From: Olleya namhaensis | Lineage (GTDB): Bacteria; Bacteroidota; Bacteroidia; Flavobacteriales; Flavobacteriaceae | DNA length: 64,000 bases | Assembly (NCBI RefSeq): GCF_900114005.1 | Contig: NZ_FORM01000004.1 | Location: 124,001-188,000 of the forward strand | Direction: 5' to 3' | Part shown: positions 8,770 through 17,701 of the stretch, piece after piece | How the letters are laid out: each line of letters opens with the position of its first letter | How positions within the stretch are numbered: position 1 is the first letter of the stretch | Notes under the pieces: generated by a model | What the model was told of the DNA's origin: nothing | Seen by the model: only the letters and a program-made list of their open reading frames with translations | Database searches by the model: none | Position numbers and translations under genes: made by a program

Positions 8770-10035
8770 TTATCCTCTTTTTAATTGTTTGTCAATTTTA
8801 TTAATGGCATTTTCAATAGACTTTTCTGGTTCAATAATATTATACTCTCCCCAGAAATTGGGATCAGAAAATCCCGATGCTTGATTTTGTAAAATAGAAT
8901 TTGGTCTAAGTTTTTTACTTTGTTTTAAAGACAGCTTTGTGTCATCGATATTCCAGTCTGTAATTGCCATTTCGCTTTGTAGGGTGTATTTACTATTAAA
9001 CCAGCGGTTGTCCCAATTAATTTTAAAGGTCAATAATATGTTACTATATCCAAAGTACCATTTGCCATCTTTTGTTCTGTAATTTACACGATAGGAAGCT
9101 TCAGTAGGATAAACGGTAGCTGTCTTTGGTTTTTTTCTAACAAAAAGTTTAGATGCTGCTTCACGATTCTCCACATTTAAATTATAAACAGCACTAGTCA
9201 GGGCGTAAGTCGTGGCGTCAATATATAGTTTACCATTGTACATTGGGCTAGTAATGTTCTTTTTCTGCTCAAAATGGATTACATATACCAATCTATTATC
9301 AATCTGTGTGTTTTGTCCAAATTTAAAGTTATAATTAACCATGGTATTGTCGTTAAATATATAGGCAGGGTATTTTATCACATCTGTATATAAACTACTA
9401 AAAGGGCCTCCTTGTAATTTTAAAGCGATAGTATCAAGTCTAGCATAATCTGTGCTTTTTCTGGCTTTTATTAATGTTATTTCATCATTTTTTTTAGAGT
9501 TATAAGCGACTTTATTTATAGATACTACAGCTTCGGATAATGATGCGTTTCTGTTTCGTTTTTTTATGGTTTCACGATAAAAACCAGTCATGTTTACATT
9601 CTCCGTAAAATAATTATCCCCTTTTAAATCAAAGGTTTTCTTTACTAGAGCTTCGGCATCTGTAGGTCTAACTAAATCAATTTGGGCAAGTACTGTTGGT
9701 GCTTGTGACAAGTAAAACTTGGTGTTATTTTTAAAATCAGATAAAGAAAATTCTAATTTTTGATAACCTAAATATGAAATTGTTACCGTATTTTGAGCTA
9801 GATTATCGGGTACTTTAATGCTAAATTCTCCTGCGTTATTAGTAATGGTACTAATGTTAGAGTTGGCTATGGTTAAATCTGCCAATGCAAGGGGTTTATT
9901 AGTGTTTTTATCCAAGACTTCACCTTTATATTCTTGCAGGTTTTGTGCAAAACTAAGCACGCAACTGATTAGTATTAGAAAAGTAATAATTGGCTTAAGA
10001 CTTATATTCGTTAAATATTTCATATTAGAAAGCAA
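8770..10035 (-). CDS. Exported protein with carboxypeptidase-regulatory-like domain
   Basis: This 421-residue protein has a signal peptide ending near CVLSFAQ (25-31), followed by a CarboxypepD_reg beta-sandwich (about 35-115) of the kind found at the N-terminus of TonB receptors. The remainder (about 120-421) is a DUF5686-like flavobacterial domain rich in YGYSNILL and YRVNYRTKDGKWYFGYS-type strands, but it is too short to be a TonB beta-barrel. The function is unknown; it is probably periplasmic or outer-membrane associated. An internal ATG five codons in is an alternative start. Confidence 0.82.
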   Translation of the reverse strand: MLSNMKYLTNISLKPIITFLILISCVLSFAQNLQEYKGEVLDKNTNKPLALADLTIANSNISTITNNAGEFSIKVPDNLAQNTVTISYLGYQKLEFSLSDFKNNTKFYLSQAPTVLAQIDLVRPTDAEALVKKTFDLKGDNYFTENVNMTGFYRETIKKRNRNASLSEAVVSINKVAYNSKKNDEITLIKARKSTDYARLDTIALKLQGGPFSSLYTDVIKYPAYIFNDNTMVNYNFKFGQNTQIDNRLVYVIHFEQKKNITSPMYNGKLYIDATTYALTSAVYNLNVENREAASKLFVRKKPKTATVYPTEASYRVNYRTKDGKWYFGYSNILLTFKINWDNRWFNSKYTLQSEMAITDWNIDDTKLSLKQSKKLRPNSILQNQASGFSDPNFWGEYNIIEPEKSIENAINKIDKQLKRG

Positions 10036-10127
10036 TTAGGAGTTAACCCTTATAATTTAATCAAAAACTATCATTTTTCAGTAAGGTTTTATGTTAATTT
10101 TAAGACAAACTAAACCCTAAACTGCCT

Positions 10128-10135
10128 TATCTTTA
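10128..10135 (+). promoter_or_regulatory. Probable -7 element for bshC
   Basis: TATCTTTA lies 20 bases before the bshC ATG and matches seven of eight positions of the -7 consensus. No -33 TTG at the standard distance is seen. Confidence 0.45.
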
Positions 10136-10155
10136 CGCAAGATTCATCTGTAATT

Positions 10156-11757
10156 ATGCCAACACACTGTATTTCATTTAAAGACACTGGATATTTTTCT
10201 CAATTAATTTGCGATTATTTAGCGGAAGCGGAAGCGTTAAAACCGTTTTATAATAGATTTCCAAATATTCAGAATTTTAAAGCCCAAATTAAAGAAAAGC
10301 AAGAGACGTTTAGTAATGACAATAGAAGTGTATTAGTTAATGCGCTTCAAGAACAATACAAAACACTTGATACGTCAGAAGCTACAAACACTAATATTAA
10401 ATTATTAGCAGATAGTAAAACATTTACTATTACTACTGGGCATCAACTTAACTTGTTTACTGGTCCTTTATATTTTTTACATAAAATTATTTCGACCATA
10501 AATCTGACAAAGGAATTAAAGGTTGCTTATCCAGAGTACAATTTTGTGCCTATTTATTGGATGGCTTCGGAGGATCATGATTTTGAAGAAATCAATTATT
10601 TTAATTTCAGAGGAAAAAAAATACGTTGGAATAAAGAGGCGTCAGGAGCAGTTGGAGATTTAGATACAAAAGGTTTAAAAGAGGTATTTGAATTATTTAC
10701 TAAGGAACTAGGTATTGGTACTAATGCTAAATATTTAAAAGCACTATTTGAAAACGCGTATTTAAAACACGATAATTTAGCTGAAGCCACACATTACTTA
10801 GCAAATGGGTTGTTTGGAGAGCAAGGTTTAGTTGTTATTGATGCTAATAAAAAAGCGTTAAAACAACTGTTTATCCCGCAAATAAAAACTGAGTTATTTA
10901 ATAACACATCTTTTGAAGCTGTAACCAAAACCTCAAAACAGTTAAGTCAAGTTTCCGATAATTATAGCATACAAGTTAACCCAAGAGAGATTAATTTATT
11001 TTACATTATAAAGGACGTTAGAGAGCGTATTGTTTTTGAAAACAACACCTATACAGCCTTAAATACAACTGTTGTTTGGAGTAAAGACCAGTTAGAAAAG
11101 GAGGTTCAAGATCACCCTGAACGTTTTAGTCCAAACGTTATTATGCGTCCATTATATCAGGAGGTGATATTGCCAAACCTGTGTTATATTGGTGGAGGAG
11201 GAGAGTTAGCGTATTGGTTTCAGTTACAAAGTAATTTTGAAGCTAACCACGTGACGTTCCCAATCTTATTACTGCGTAATTCAGTTTTAATAAAAACAAA
11301 ACAACAAACGGAAAAGCTTGATAAATTAGGTATTTCTGATAAAGATTTATTCTTAAAACGTAATAGTTTTATTAACAAAAAGGTAAGAGAGATTTCAAAT
11401 ATAGATATCGATTTTTCTGAGCAAATTAAACATTTAAAAGCACAGTTTAAAGATTTGTATGCGTTAGCAGAACAAACAGACCAGTCTTTTGTTGGTGCAG
11501 TAGCATCTCAAGAAAAGAAACAAATCAATGGGTTAGAGCATTTAGAAAAACGTTTACTTACAGCTCAAAAACGTAAGTTAAAGGATCAAGTGGCCCGCAT
11601 GACCGCTTTACAATACCAATTGTTTCCAAATTATAGCTTGCAAGAACGAAACACCAATTTTTCAGAATTATATTTAGAATTTGGTTCGGAATTAATACCT
11701 CATTTAATTAAAAATTTGAAACCTTTGCAAGGTCAATTTTTAATTGTTGAATTATAA
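10156..11757 (+). CDS. bshC: Bacillithiol biosynthesis cysteine-adding enzyme BshC
   Basis: This 533-residue protein matches full-length BshC, which adds cysteine to glucosaminyl-malate to complete bacillithiol, the low-molecular-weight thiol of Firmicutes and many Bacteroidota. Visible landmarks are TTGHQLNLFTGP near 93-104, WMASEDHDF at 135-143 (the family's nucleotide-binding-like loop), GGGGELAYW near 350, and a helical coiled-coil region near 410-480. It lies three bases before the decarboxylase gene and is probably co-transcribed with it. BshA and BshB are not in the window. Confidence 0.95.
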   Translation: MPTHCISFKDTGYFSQLICDYLAEAEALKPFYNRFPNIQNFKAQIKEKQETFSNDNRSVLVNALQEQYKTLDTSEATNTNIKLLADSKTFTITTGHQLNLFTGPLYFLHKIISTINLTKELKVAYPEYNFVPIYWMASEDHDFEEINYFNFRGKKIRWNKEASGAVGDLDTKGLKEVFELFTKELGIGTNAKYLKALFENAYLKHDNLAEATHYLANGLFGEQGLVVIDANKKALKQLFIPQIKTELFNNTSFEAVTKTSKQLSQVSDNYSIQVNPREINLFYIIKDVRERIVFENNTYTALNTTVVWSKDQLEKEVQDHPERFSPNVIMRPLYQEVILPNLCYIGGGGELAYWFQLQSNFEANHVTFPILLLRNSVLIKTKQQTEKLDKLGISDKDLFLKRNSFINKKVREISNIDIDFSEQIKHLKAQFKDLYALAEQTDQSFVGAVASQEKKQINGLEHLEKRLLTAQKRKLKDQVARMTALQYQLFPNYSLQERNTNFSELYLEFGSELIPHLIKNLKPLQGQFLIVEL

Positions 11758-11760
11758 GTT

Positions 11761-13134
11761 ATGCATAAAATAGATTTAGATTTAGTCGAAATGACGCTAG
11801 ACGTCATGAAATATACCATCGATCGTATTTCAAAAACGGAAGACGTTATAGGTAAACCGCAAAAAGCTGAAACATTAAAAGCGTTAGTCGGAGAAACTGT
11901 AACGGATAAAGGTATTGGTGGAGAGACTGCTTTTAATCTATGGAAGCAACATTTAATGCATGCTAACGTAAAAATAGATCACCCACGTCATTTAGCATTT
12001 GTACCAGCAGCGCCTACAAGAGCGTCTATTTTATTTGACTTGGTAACATCCGCGTCAAGTATACATGGTGCGTATTGGATGGAAGGTGCAGGAGGGATTT
12101 TTTGTGAAAACGAAGCCATGAAATGGATCGTGTCTTTAACAGGATTACCACAAGGTGCCTTTGGTGTTTTTACAAGTGGTGGTACCGCAGCAAACTTATC
12201 TGCAATTGTTACTGCACGTGAGTATTGGAGAAGTTTAAACAACGACAATAAAAACAGAAAAGGTTTAATAATCACATCTATCGGCGCCCACTCTTCTATA
12301 AAAGCTATGGCTAAAGTGGTTGATGTAGATGTTTTATTAGTAGATACGGAAGACCGTTTAAAAGGTGCTGCATTACAGCAAACTATGGACGGTTTAACAA
12401 TACACCAGAAAGAACGTTTATTTGCAGTAGTAGCAACAGGAGGAACTACTAATGCAGGTATTATTGACGATTTAGAGGGGATTGCAGCTATTTGCGAGAA
12501 GGAACACTTATGGTTGCATGTAGATGCAGCTTATGGTGGAGGTGCATTAGCAGCAGACTCGGTTAGACATTTGTTTAACGGTATTGAAAAAGCAGACAGT
12601 ATTACAATAGATCCACACAAATGGATGTTCTCTCCGTATGATTGTGGTGCTGTAATATACAAGCAACCAGAATTAGCAAAAAAGGCACATTCGCAAGAAG
12701 GATCTTACTTAGATATTTTTAAAGACGAAGGCGCGCACGGTTTTAATCCAACAGATTATCAAATACAATTAACACGTCGTGTACGTGGTTTGCCTTTATG
12801 GTTTAGTTTGGCAACACACGGTACGGATAGATATAAACAAGCAGTAGAAAGAGGTCTAGAACTAGCAACCATTGCAGGGCAACTAATTAAAGATATGGAT
12901 CATGTAGAGTTGGTTAGAGAGCCAAGTTTATCTTGTGTGTTATACAGACGTAAAGGTTGGACTCCGGATGACTATAGAGATTGGACATTTGCTAACCATG
13001 ATAAAGGGTTTGCATTAGTAACACCAACCAAGTGGAAAGCAGGTCAAAGTTTTGAGACGGTATCTCGTTTTTGTTTTATAAATCCTGATACTACAGAGCA
13101 AGATATTAAAGCTATTTTGGAGTCTATGAAATAA
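11761..13134 (+). CDS. PLP-dependent group II decarboxylase
   Basis: This 457-residue enzyme belongs to the aromatic-amino-acid/glutamate decarboxylase family. The PLP lysine is Lys287 in DPHKWMF, Asp255 in HVDAAYGG contacts the cofactor ring nitrogen, and His177 in GAHSSIK stacks on it. A FTSGGTAANL segment (137-146) binds phosphate. The substrate cannot be assigned: aspartate, DOPA/tyrosine and diaminobutyrate decarboxylases all share these motifs. It follows bshC after only three bases, which suggests a joint transcript, though no metabolic link to bacillithiol is known to me. Confidence 0.92.
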   Translation: MHKIDLDLVEMTLDVMKYTIDRISKTEDVIGKPQKAETLKALVGETVTDKGIGGETAFNLWKQHLMHANVKIDHPRHLAFVPAAPTRASILFDLVTSASSIHGAYWMEGAGGIFCENEAMKWIVSLTGLPQGAFGVFTSGGTAANLSAIVTAREYWRSLNNDNKNRKGLIITSIGAHSSIKAMAKVVDVDVLLVDTEDRLKGAALQQTMDGLTIHQKERLFAVVATGGTTNAGIIDDLEGIAAICEKEHLWLHVDAAYGGGALAADSVRHLFNGIEKADSITIDPHKWMFSPYDCGAVIYKQPELAKKAHSQEGSYLDIFKDEGAHGFNPTDYQIQLTRRVRGLPLWFSLATHGTDRYKQAVERGLELATIAGQLIKDMDHVELVREPSLSCVLYRRKGWTPDDYRDWTFANHDKGFALVTPTKWKAGQSFETVSRFCFINPDTTEQDIKAILESMK

Positions 13135-13203
13135 GAAAAGTAAATTGTTGAAAAAATAGTAGAAATTTAATAAATCATAAATAGTATTTATCAAAGCAAT
13201 TAC

Positions 13204-13211
13204 TATTTTTG
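13204..13211 (+). promoter_or_regulatory. Promoter -7 element overlapping the guaA start region
   Basis: TATTTTTG ends only three bases before the ATG at 13215, so the predicted transcription start falls at or just after the start codon. See the guaA finding. Confidence 0.5.
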
Positions 13212-13214
13212 TGC

Positions 13215-14747
13215 ATGCAACACGACAAAGTACTTATATTAGATTTCGGATCGCAATACACACAACTAATTGCGCGCAGAGTTAGAGAGCTTAACATCTA
13301 TTCCGAAATACACCCATTTAACAAACCACCAAAAAACGTAGACGATTACAAGGCAGTAATACTTTCTGGTAGTCCAATGTCTGTAAGATCAGAAGATGCT
13401 TTTCATCCTGACTTATCAGAGATTAGAGGCAAAAAGCCAATGCTAGCTGTCTGTTACGGTGCACAATATTTAGCACATTTTTCTGGAGGTGAAGTAGCCG
13501 AATCAAACACACGCGAATACGGACGTGCCAACTTGAGTTTTGTGGAAGAGGATGCCTTTTTCAAAAACATATCAGTAGGTAGTCAGGTGTGGATGAGTCA
13601 TAGTGATACTATTAAAAACTTACCAACAAACGGTAAATTATTAGCCAGTACACATGATGTCAAAAATGCGGCTTATAAAATTGAAGGAGAATCTACTTAC
13701 GCCATTCAATTTCATCCAGAAGTATACCACTCTAAAGATGGTAAACAATTATTAGAAAACTTTTTAGTAGCTATAGCAAATGTAAATCCAGATTGGACAC
13801 CAAATGCATTTGTACAGGAAACCGTTGACGACCTAAAAGCAAAACTAGGAGACGATAAAGTTGTTCTAGGATTATCAGGTGGAGTAGACTCGTCAGTAGC
13901 AGCCATGTTATTACACAAAGCAATAGGTAAAAACCTATACTGCATATTTGTAAATAACGGATTATTACGTAAAAACGAATTCACAGAAGTATTAGAACAA
14001 TACAAAGGGATGGGCTTAAACGTAAAAGGTGTAGACGCTTCGGCACGCTTTTTGGATGCATTAGCAGGACTGAGCGATCCAGAAAAAAAACGTAAAGCCA
14101 TAGGTAATGCGTTTATCGAGGTTTTTGACCAAGAAGCAAATCTAATCGAAGATGTAAAATGGTTAGCACAAGGGACAATTTATCCAGATGTGATAGAAAG
14201 TGTAAGTGCAACAGGAGGACCAAGTGCAACTATAAAAAGTCATCATAATGTAGGTGGATTACCAGACTACATGAAATTAAAAATTGTAGAGCCACTTCGC
14301 GCTTTGTTTAAGGACGAAGTAAGACGTGTTGGTGCAAGTATGGGTATGGACAAAGACCTTTTAGGACGTCATCCTTTTCCAGGACCAGGTTTAGCAATCA
14401 GGATTTTAGGAGACATTACAGCTGAGAAAGTACAAATTTTACAAGATGTAGATGCTGTTTTTATTAACGGATTACGCGACGCAGGATTATACGATAAAGT
14501 ATGGCAAGCAGGTGCTATTTTACTACCTGTAAATAGTGTAGGTGTAATGGGAGACGAGCGTACTTACGAAAAATGTGTAGCACTAAGAGCTGTAGAAAGT
14601 ACTGATGGTATGACTGCAGACTGGGTAAATTTACCATACGAGTTTTTACAAAAAACAAGTAACGATATAATAAACAAAGTAAAAGGCGTTAACAGGGTAG
14701 TTTACGACATAAGTAGTAAGCCACCAGCAACTATAGAGTGGGAATAA
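13215..14747 (+). CDS. guaA: GMP synthase (glutamine-hydrolysing)
   Basis: This 510-residue enzyme converts XMP to GMP. The class I glutamine amidotransferase has Cys80 (AVCYGAQ) with His168 and Glu170 (FHPEV). The ATP-pyrophosphatase loop SGGVDSS is at 221-227, and the C-terminal dimerisation domain ends in PPATIEWE, the usual GuaA terminus. The frame could open two codons earlier at a TTG (13209), but that codon lies inside the -7 element, so ATG 13215 ([12 protein letters not shown]) is chosen. It is cytoplasmic and monocistronic. Confidence 0.97.
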   Translation: MQHDKVLILDFGSQYTQLIARRVRELNIYSEIHPFNKPPKNVDDYKAVILSGSPMSVRSEDAFHPDLSEIRGKKPMLAVCYGAQYLAHFSGGEVAESNTREYGRANLSFVEEDAFFKNISVGSQVWMSHSDTIKNLPTNGKLLASTHDVKNAAYKIEGESTYAIQFHPEVYHSKDGKQLLENFLVAIANVNPDWTPNAFVQETVDDLKAKLGDDKVVLGLSGGVDSSVAAMLLHKAIGKNLYCIFVNNGLLRKNEFTEVLEQYKGMGLNVKGVDASARFLDALAGLSDPEKKRKAIGNAFIEVFDQEANLIEDVKWLAQGTIYPDVIESVSATGGPSATIKSHHNVGGLPDYMKLKIVEPLRALFKDEVRRVGASMGMDKDLLGRHPFPGPGLAIRILGDITAEKVQILQDVDAVFINGLRDAGLYDKVWQAGAILLPVNSVGVMGDERTYEKCVALRAVESTDGMTADWVNLPYEFLQKTSNDIINKVKGVNRVVYDISSKPPATIEWE

Positions 14748-14777
14748 AACCTCCTTTTTTAAAAATTTTATAATAAG

Positions 14778-14871
14778 TTGGGCGTTACCACAAGGGTCGC
14801 GTCTTCCATTATATCTTTTTTTTGCCATATATGGCAGCAAAAAAAAGGATGCCATTACAACCGCTAACGCA
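14778..14871. repeat. Flavobacterial-type intergenic fold-back repeat
   Basis: A structured non-coding unit of about 94 bases. Outer arms GCGTTA (14782-14787) and TAACGC (14865-14870) bracket a GC-richer GGGTCGCG block and a central hairpin: a T run plus GC facing GC plus an A run, around the palindrome GCCATATATGGC. The pattern of GGGCGTTACC...GGGTCGCG...CCGCTAACGC resembles a dispersed intergenic repeat I know from Flavobacteriaceae genomes. A reading frame through it is spurious. No second full copy exists in this window. Confidence 0.65.
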
Positions 14872-14893
14872 GTTTGAAACGTATAAATAACAT

Positions 14894-16843
14894 ATGAGAA
14901 AATTAATATATATCTTAAGCGTAGTCGTAATGTTTGGCTGTGCTTCCGCGAAAGCGCAAAATTACAAAACGCACAAAGTACAAGTTGGAGAAACTATAGA
15001 GCAGATTGCGACTAAATACAGCGTGTCTAAATCTCAGATTTATGCTTTAAATCCGGATGCTAGAAAGGCGTTAAGAACTAACTCGGTTTTAATAATTCCA
15101 AACGGAACTGTTGTATCAAATACTACAACACTTACAGAGGTTAAAACATTAGATGGTTTTAAAAAGCATAAAGTAAAACGTAAAGAAACGTTATACAGTT
15201 TATCTAAAAAGTACAATGTAACGCAAGAGGATATAAAAAAACATAATCCAGATTTATACGCAAATAACTTACGTAAAGGAGATAAAATTCAAATTCCGCT
15301 TTACAAAATTACTAAAGAGGAAGTTGCAGTTAAGTCCGCAACAAAAGCACATACAGTTAAACCTAAGGAAGGTAAATGGCGTATTGCTTACCAATACGGT
15401 ATGACTGTTCAGGCATTAGAGGATTTAAATCCAAATATGGCGGATGTATTACAACCTGGAGATATTATTCTTGTTCCAAATTTAGAGGTGCAAGACGTAA
15501 AAGTAATTGACGAAAAATACAGTTATTATACGGTATTAAAGTCAGAAGGGTTTTACAGATTAAAGCTAAAAACGGGGTTGACACAAGAGCAGTTAGAGCA
15601 ATTAAATCCAGACTTATTAACTGTAGGGTTAAAAGAAGGGATGGTTTTAAAAGTACCTTTTGATGCTAATTTGGTTTCAGAAAATCAAGGAGGCGTAGCT
15701 GTAATTTCAGGATCAGAAGGCGTGACGTCTGATTTGACAACACGTAATTTAGATGGGTCAACTAAGCATATTGCAATTATGTTGCCTTTTAAATTGGATG
15801 CTATAGATTCTGGTGCAGTATCAGACGCTAAGCAATTAATCAAAAAGGATAGACTAATTAGTACATCGCTAGAATTTTATTCTGGAGTAAAAATAGCATT
15901 GGATAGTTTATCTAAATTAGGCATTAACTTAAAGGTTGATGTTTATGATACGGAAAATAGAGAAAGTAAAGTATTATCTATAGTACGTTCAAATAATTTT
16001 GATGGCGTACAAGCAGTGATTGGGCCAGTAATGTCAAAAGTGTTTAACACAGCAGCAGCGTCATTAAAAAGTAGAAATATTCCTTTAGTATCACCAATTA
16101 CAAAAAAGGTAAACTTAATTGATAATGTATTTCAATCTAGACCTGCAGAAAATTTGTTACAGGAAAAATTACTAAGTCATTTTAAAGCCGATAGTACTGC
16201 TAATTTTATTATCATTTCTGATATGAAAAATAGAGCAACAGCAAATGCGCTTAAAAAATCATTTCCAAATGCTAAGATGATTTCTTCTAGAAAAGTCACT
16301 AAAACAGGAGCTGATGCTTATTACATTATGGAAGACGATGTAAATCTTGCAATAAAGGCAGGTAGAAACGTTGTGTTTTTAGAAACTGCTAATCCAGGAT
16401 TTATATCTAATGTAACAAGTGTATTAAATTCTAAAATAGATCCAAAAACTAAAAAAGAGATTGTTTTAACAACAACCGATAAAAATAACGCGTTTGAAAG
16501 TGATGAGGTCAGTAACATGCACTTGTCTAACTTAAGTTTTACTTACGGGTCTATAAACAAATCTTTTAGTGAGGATGCTAGTAATAGTTTTGCTAAACGT
16601 TACCAAGCATTGTATCATGAAACACCAAACGATTATGCGGTTAGAGGATTTGATATAACAATGGATGTGGTATTACGTTTAGTAACCTCAGACGATTTAT
16701 ATCTATCAGCAAATGAGTCGGCATTAACGACTTATGTAGAAAATAAATTTGCTTATAAGAAGAAGTTGTTTGGAGGGTATTATAACGACGCAGTTTATAT
16801 AGTAAAATACCAAGACTTAAGGATTGTCGAGGTAAAACAATAA
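14894..16843 (+). CDS. LysM peptidoglycan-binding / periplasmic binding-protein fusion
   Basis: This 649-residue exported protein has a signal with both a lipobox-like MFGC (Cys16) and an AKAQ cleavage site. Four LysM modules follow at about 25-70, 90-137, 150-197 and 208-257 (for example HKVKRKETLYSLSKKYNV), the third and fourth more divergent. From about residue 285 to the end it has a type 1 periplasmic-binding or LivJ-like fold (IAIMLPFKLD, then NFDGVQAVIGPVMS and YAVRGFDITMDVV). Together these suggest a wall-attached ligand sensor or scaffold. It is commonly found next to guaA in flavobacteria. It follows a fold-back repeat. Confidence 0.87.
   Translation: MRKLIYILSVVVMFGCASAKAQNYKTHKVQVGETIEQIATKYSVSKSQIYALNPDARKALRTNSVLIIPNGTVVSNTTTLTEVKTLDGFKKHKVKRKETLYSLSKKYNVTQEDIKKHNPDLYANNLRKGDKIQIPLYKITKEEVAVKSATKAHTVKPKEGKWRIAYQYGMTVQALEDLNPNMADVLQPGDIILVPNLEVQDVKVIDEKYSYYTVLKSEGFYRLKLKTGLTQEQLEQLNPDLLTVGLKEGMVLKVPFDANLVSENQGGVAVISGSEGVTSDLTTRNLDGSTKHIAIMLPFKLDAIDSGAVSDAKQLIKKDRLISTSLEFYSGVKIALDSLSKLGINLKVDVYDTENRESKVLSIVRSNNFDGVQAVIGPVMSKVFNTAAASLKSRNIPLVSPITKKVNLIDNVFQSRPAENLLQEKLLSHFKADSTANFIIISDMKNRATANALKKSFPNAKMISSRKVTKTGADAYYIMEDDVNLAIKAGRNVVFLETANPGFISNVTSVLNSKIDPKTKKEIVLTTTDKNNAFESDEVSNMHLSNLSFTYGSINKSFSEDASNSFAKRYQALYHETPNDYAVRGFDITMDVVLRLVTSDDLYLSANESALTTYVENKFAYKKKLFGGYYNDAVYIVKYQDLRIVEVKQ
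14944..14957 (+). repeat. Dispersed 14-base element (copy 1, inside a signal-peptide coding region)
   Basis: TTCCGCGAAAGCGC, identical to 22217-22230, here encoding SAKA near the end of the LysM protein's signal peptide. Confidence 0.55.
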
Positions 16844-16872
16844 AAATCAATCCGGTAACGTTAAATTAATCT

Positions 16873-17421
16873 ATGCTAAAGTATATGTTTCTTATGGTTA
16901 GTTTTTTTCTATTGCAAAGTGATGCAATGGAAGAGCTATCTTGGAGCGAACATTACAAGTTATCATGGAAAGATTTTAAGGGACAACCTAATAAGGATAC
17001 AGATGCTGTTGCAGTAACAGCATCTGGTATTACTTTTAGTTATTCTATTAATAAATATAAACGTACTCAAAAAGTACAAGGTTTTAAAACATTAGTTAAG
17101 GCCTTTTTCTATCCAGAACATTCTTGGTGTAAGTCTGATCAAGTCGATATACATGTTTTAGGACACGAGCAATTGCACTTTGATATCACAGAGTTGCATG
17201 CAAGGCTATTTAGACAACGTATAGCAAATGTTAAACTACACGAAGATTTAGCACAAACACTTCAAGATATGCATGCAAAAATAGAAGCAGACTTAATGGC
17301 TATGCAAAATGCATACGATACGGAAAGCGAATATTCTATTGATGTCAAAGGACAAGAAAAATGGCAGGATAGTATTACTAAGCGTTTAAAATCTGTATCA
17401 CAATTTAAATCTAAAGGGTAG
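16873..17421 (+). CDS. DUF922-like putative zinc protease, exported
   Basis: This 182-residue protein has a short hydrophobic N-terminus (residues 4-15) that may be a signal peptide. A metal-binding HExxH is visible as His98-Glu-Gln-Leu-His102, followed by Glu107 and His109 as possible third ligands, matching the DUF922 family of predicted zinc peptidases. No activity is established for this family as far as I know. The stop overlaps the GTG start of the next gene by one base (TAGTG), so the two are translationally coupled. Confidence 0.78.
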   Translation: MLKYMFLMVSFFLLQSDAMEELSWSEHYKLSWKDFKGQPNKDTDAVAVTASGITFSYSINKYKRTQKVQGFKTLVKAFFYPEHSWCKSDQVDIHVLGHEQLHFDITELHARLFRQRIANVKLHEDLAQTLQDMHAKIEADLMAMQNAYDTESEYSIDVKGQEKWQDSITKRLKSVSQFKSKG

Positions 17422-17663
17422 TGCAACAAGTTGAACCTGACAAAGAGTTTCTAATTAAATTGGCACACACTAAAATGCCATTTGGAAAATACAAAGACCG
17501 ATTTTTAATAGACTTACCAGAGCATTACGTGGTTTGGTATCATAGCAAAGGGTTTCCAAAAGGGAAGCTAGGAGAGATGCTAGACACTATTTATACCGTT
17601 AAACTTAATGGTTTGGAAGATCTAATTAGAAATATTAAAAAACAGTATCCAAAACCGAGGTAA
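17421..17663 (+). CDS. DUF3820 family small protein
   Basis: This 80-residue protein has the compact core MPFGKYKDRFLIDLPEHYVV followed by WYHSKGFPKGKLGEML, typical of DUF3820. It starts with GTG at 17421, overlapping the previous TAG. No in-frame ATG precedes the conserved core. Members occur widely next to nucleic-acid or unrelated genes, and the function is not known. It has no signal peptide and is presumably cytoplasmic, in contrast to the exported upstream partner. Confidence 0.85.
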   Translation: MQQVEPDKEFLIKLAHTKMPFGKYKDRFLIDLPEHYVVWYHSKGFPKGKLGEMLDTIYTVKLNGLEDLIRNIKKQYPKPR

Positions 17664-17701
17664 AGACTCCTTTTTAAGTTGGTGATTTAATTAATGTAAT
17701 A

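Noticed and set aside
13209-13214. TTG start extending guaA by two codons
   Set aside because: The TTG overlaps the -7 promoter box and the conserved GuaA start is [10 protein letters not shown] at 13215.
14646-14855. Minus-strand reading frame across the guaA end and the fold-back repeat
   Set aside because: It is a shadow of guaA and of the repeat; such frames are typical spurious calls of the flavobacterial intergenic element.
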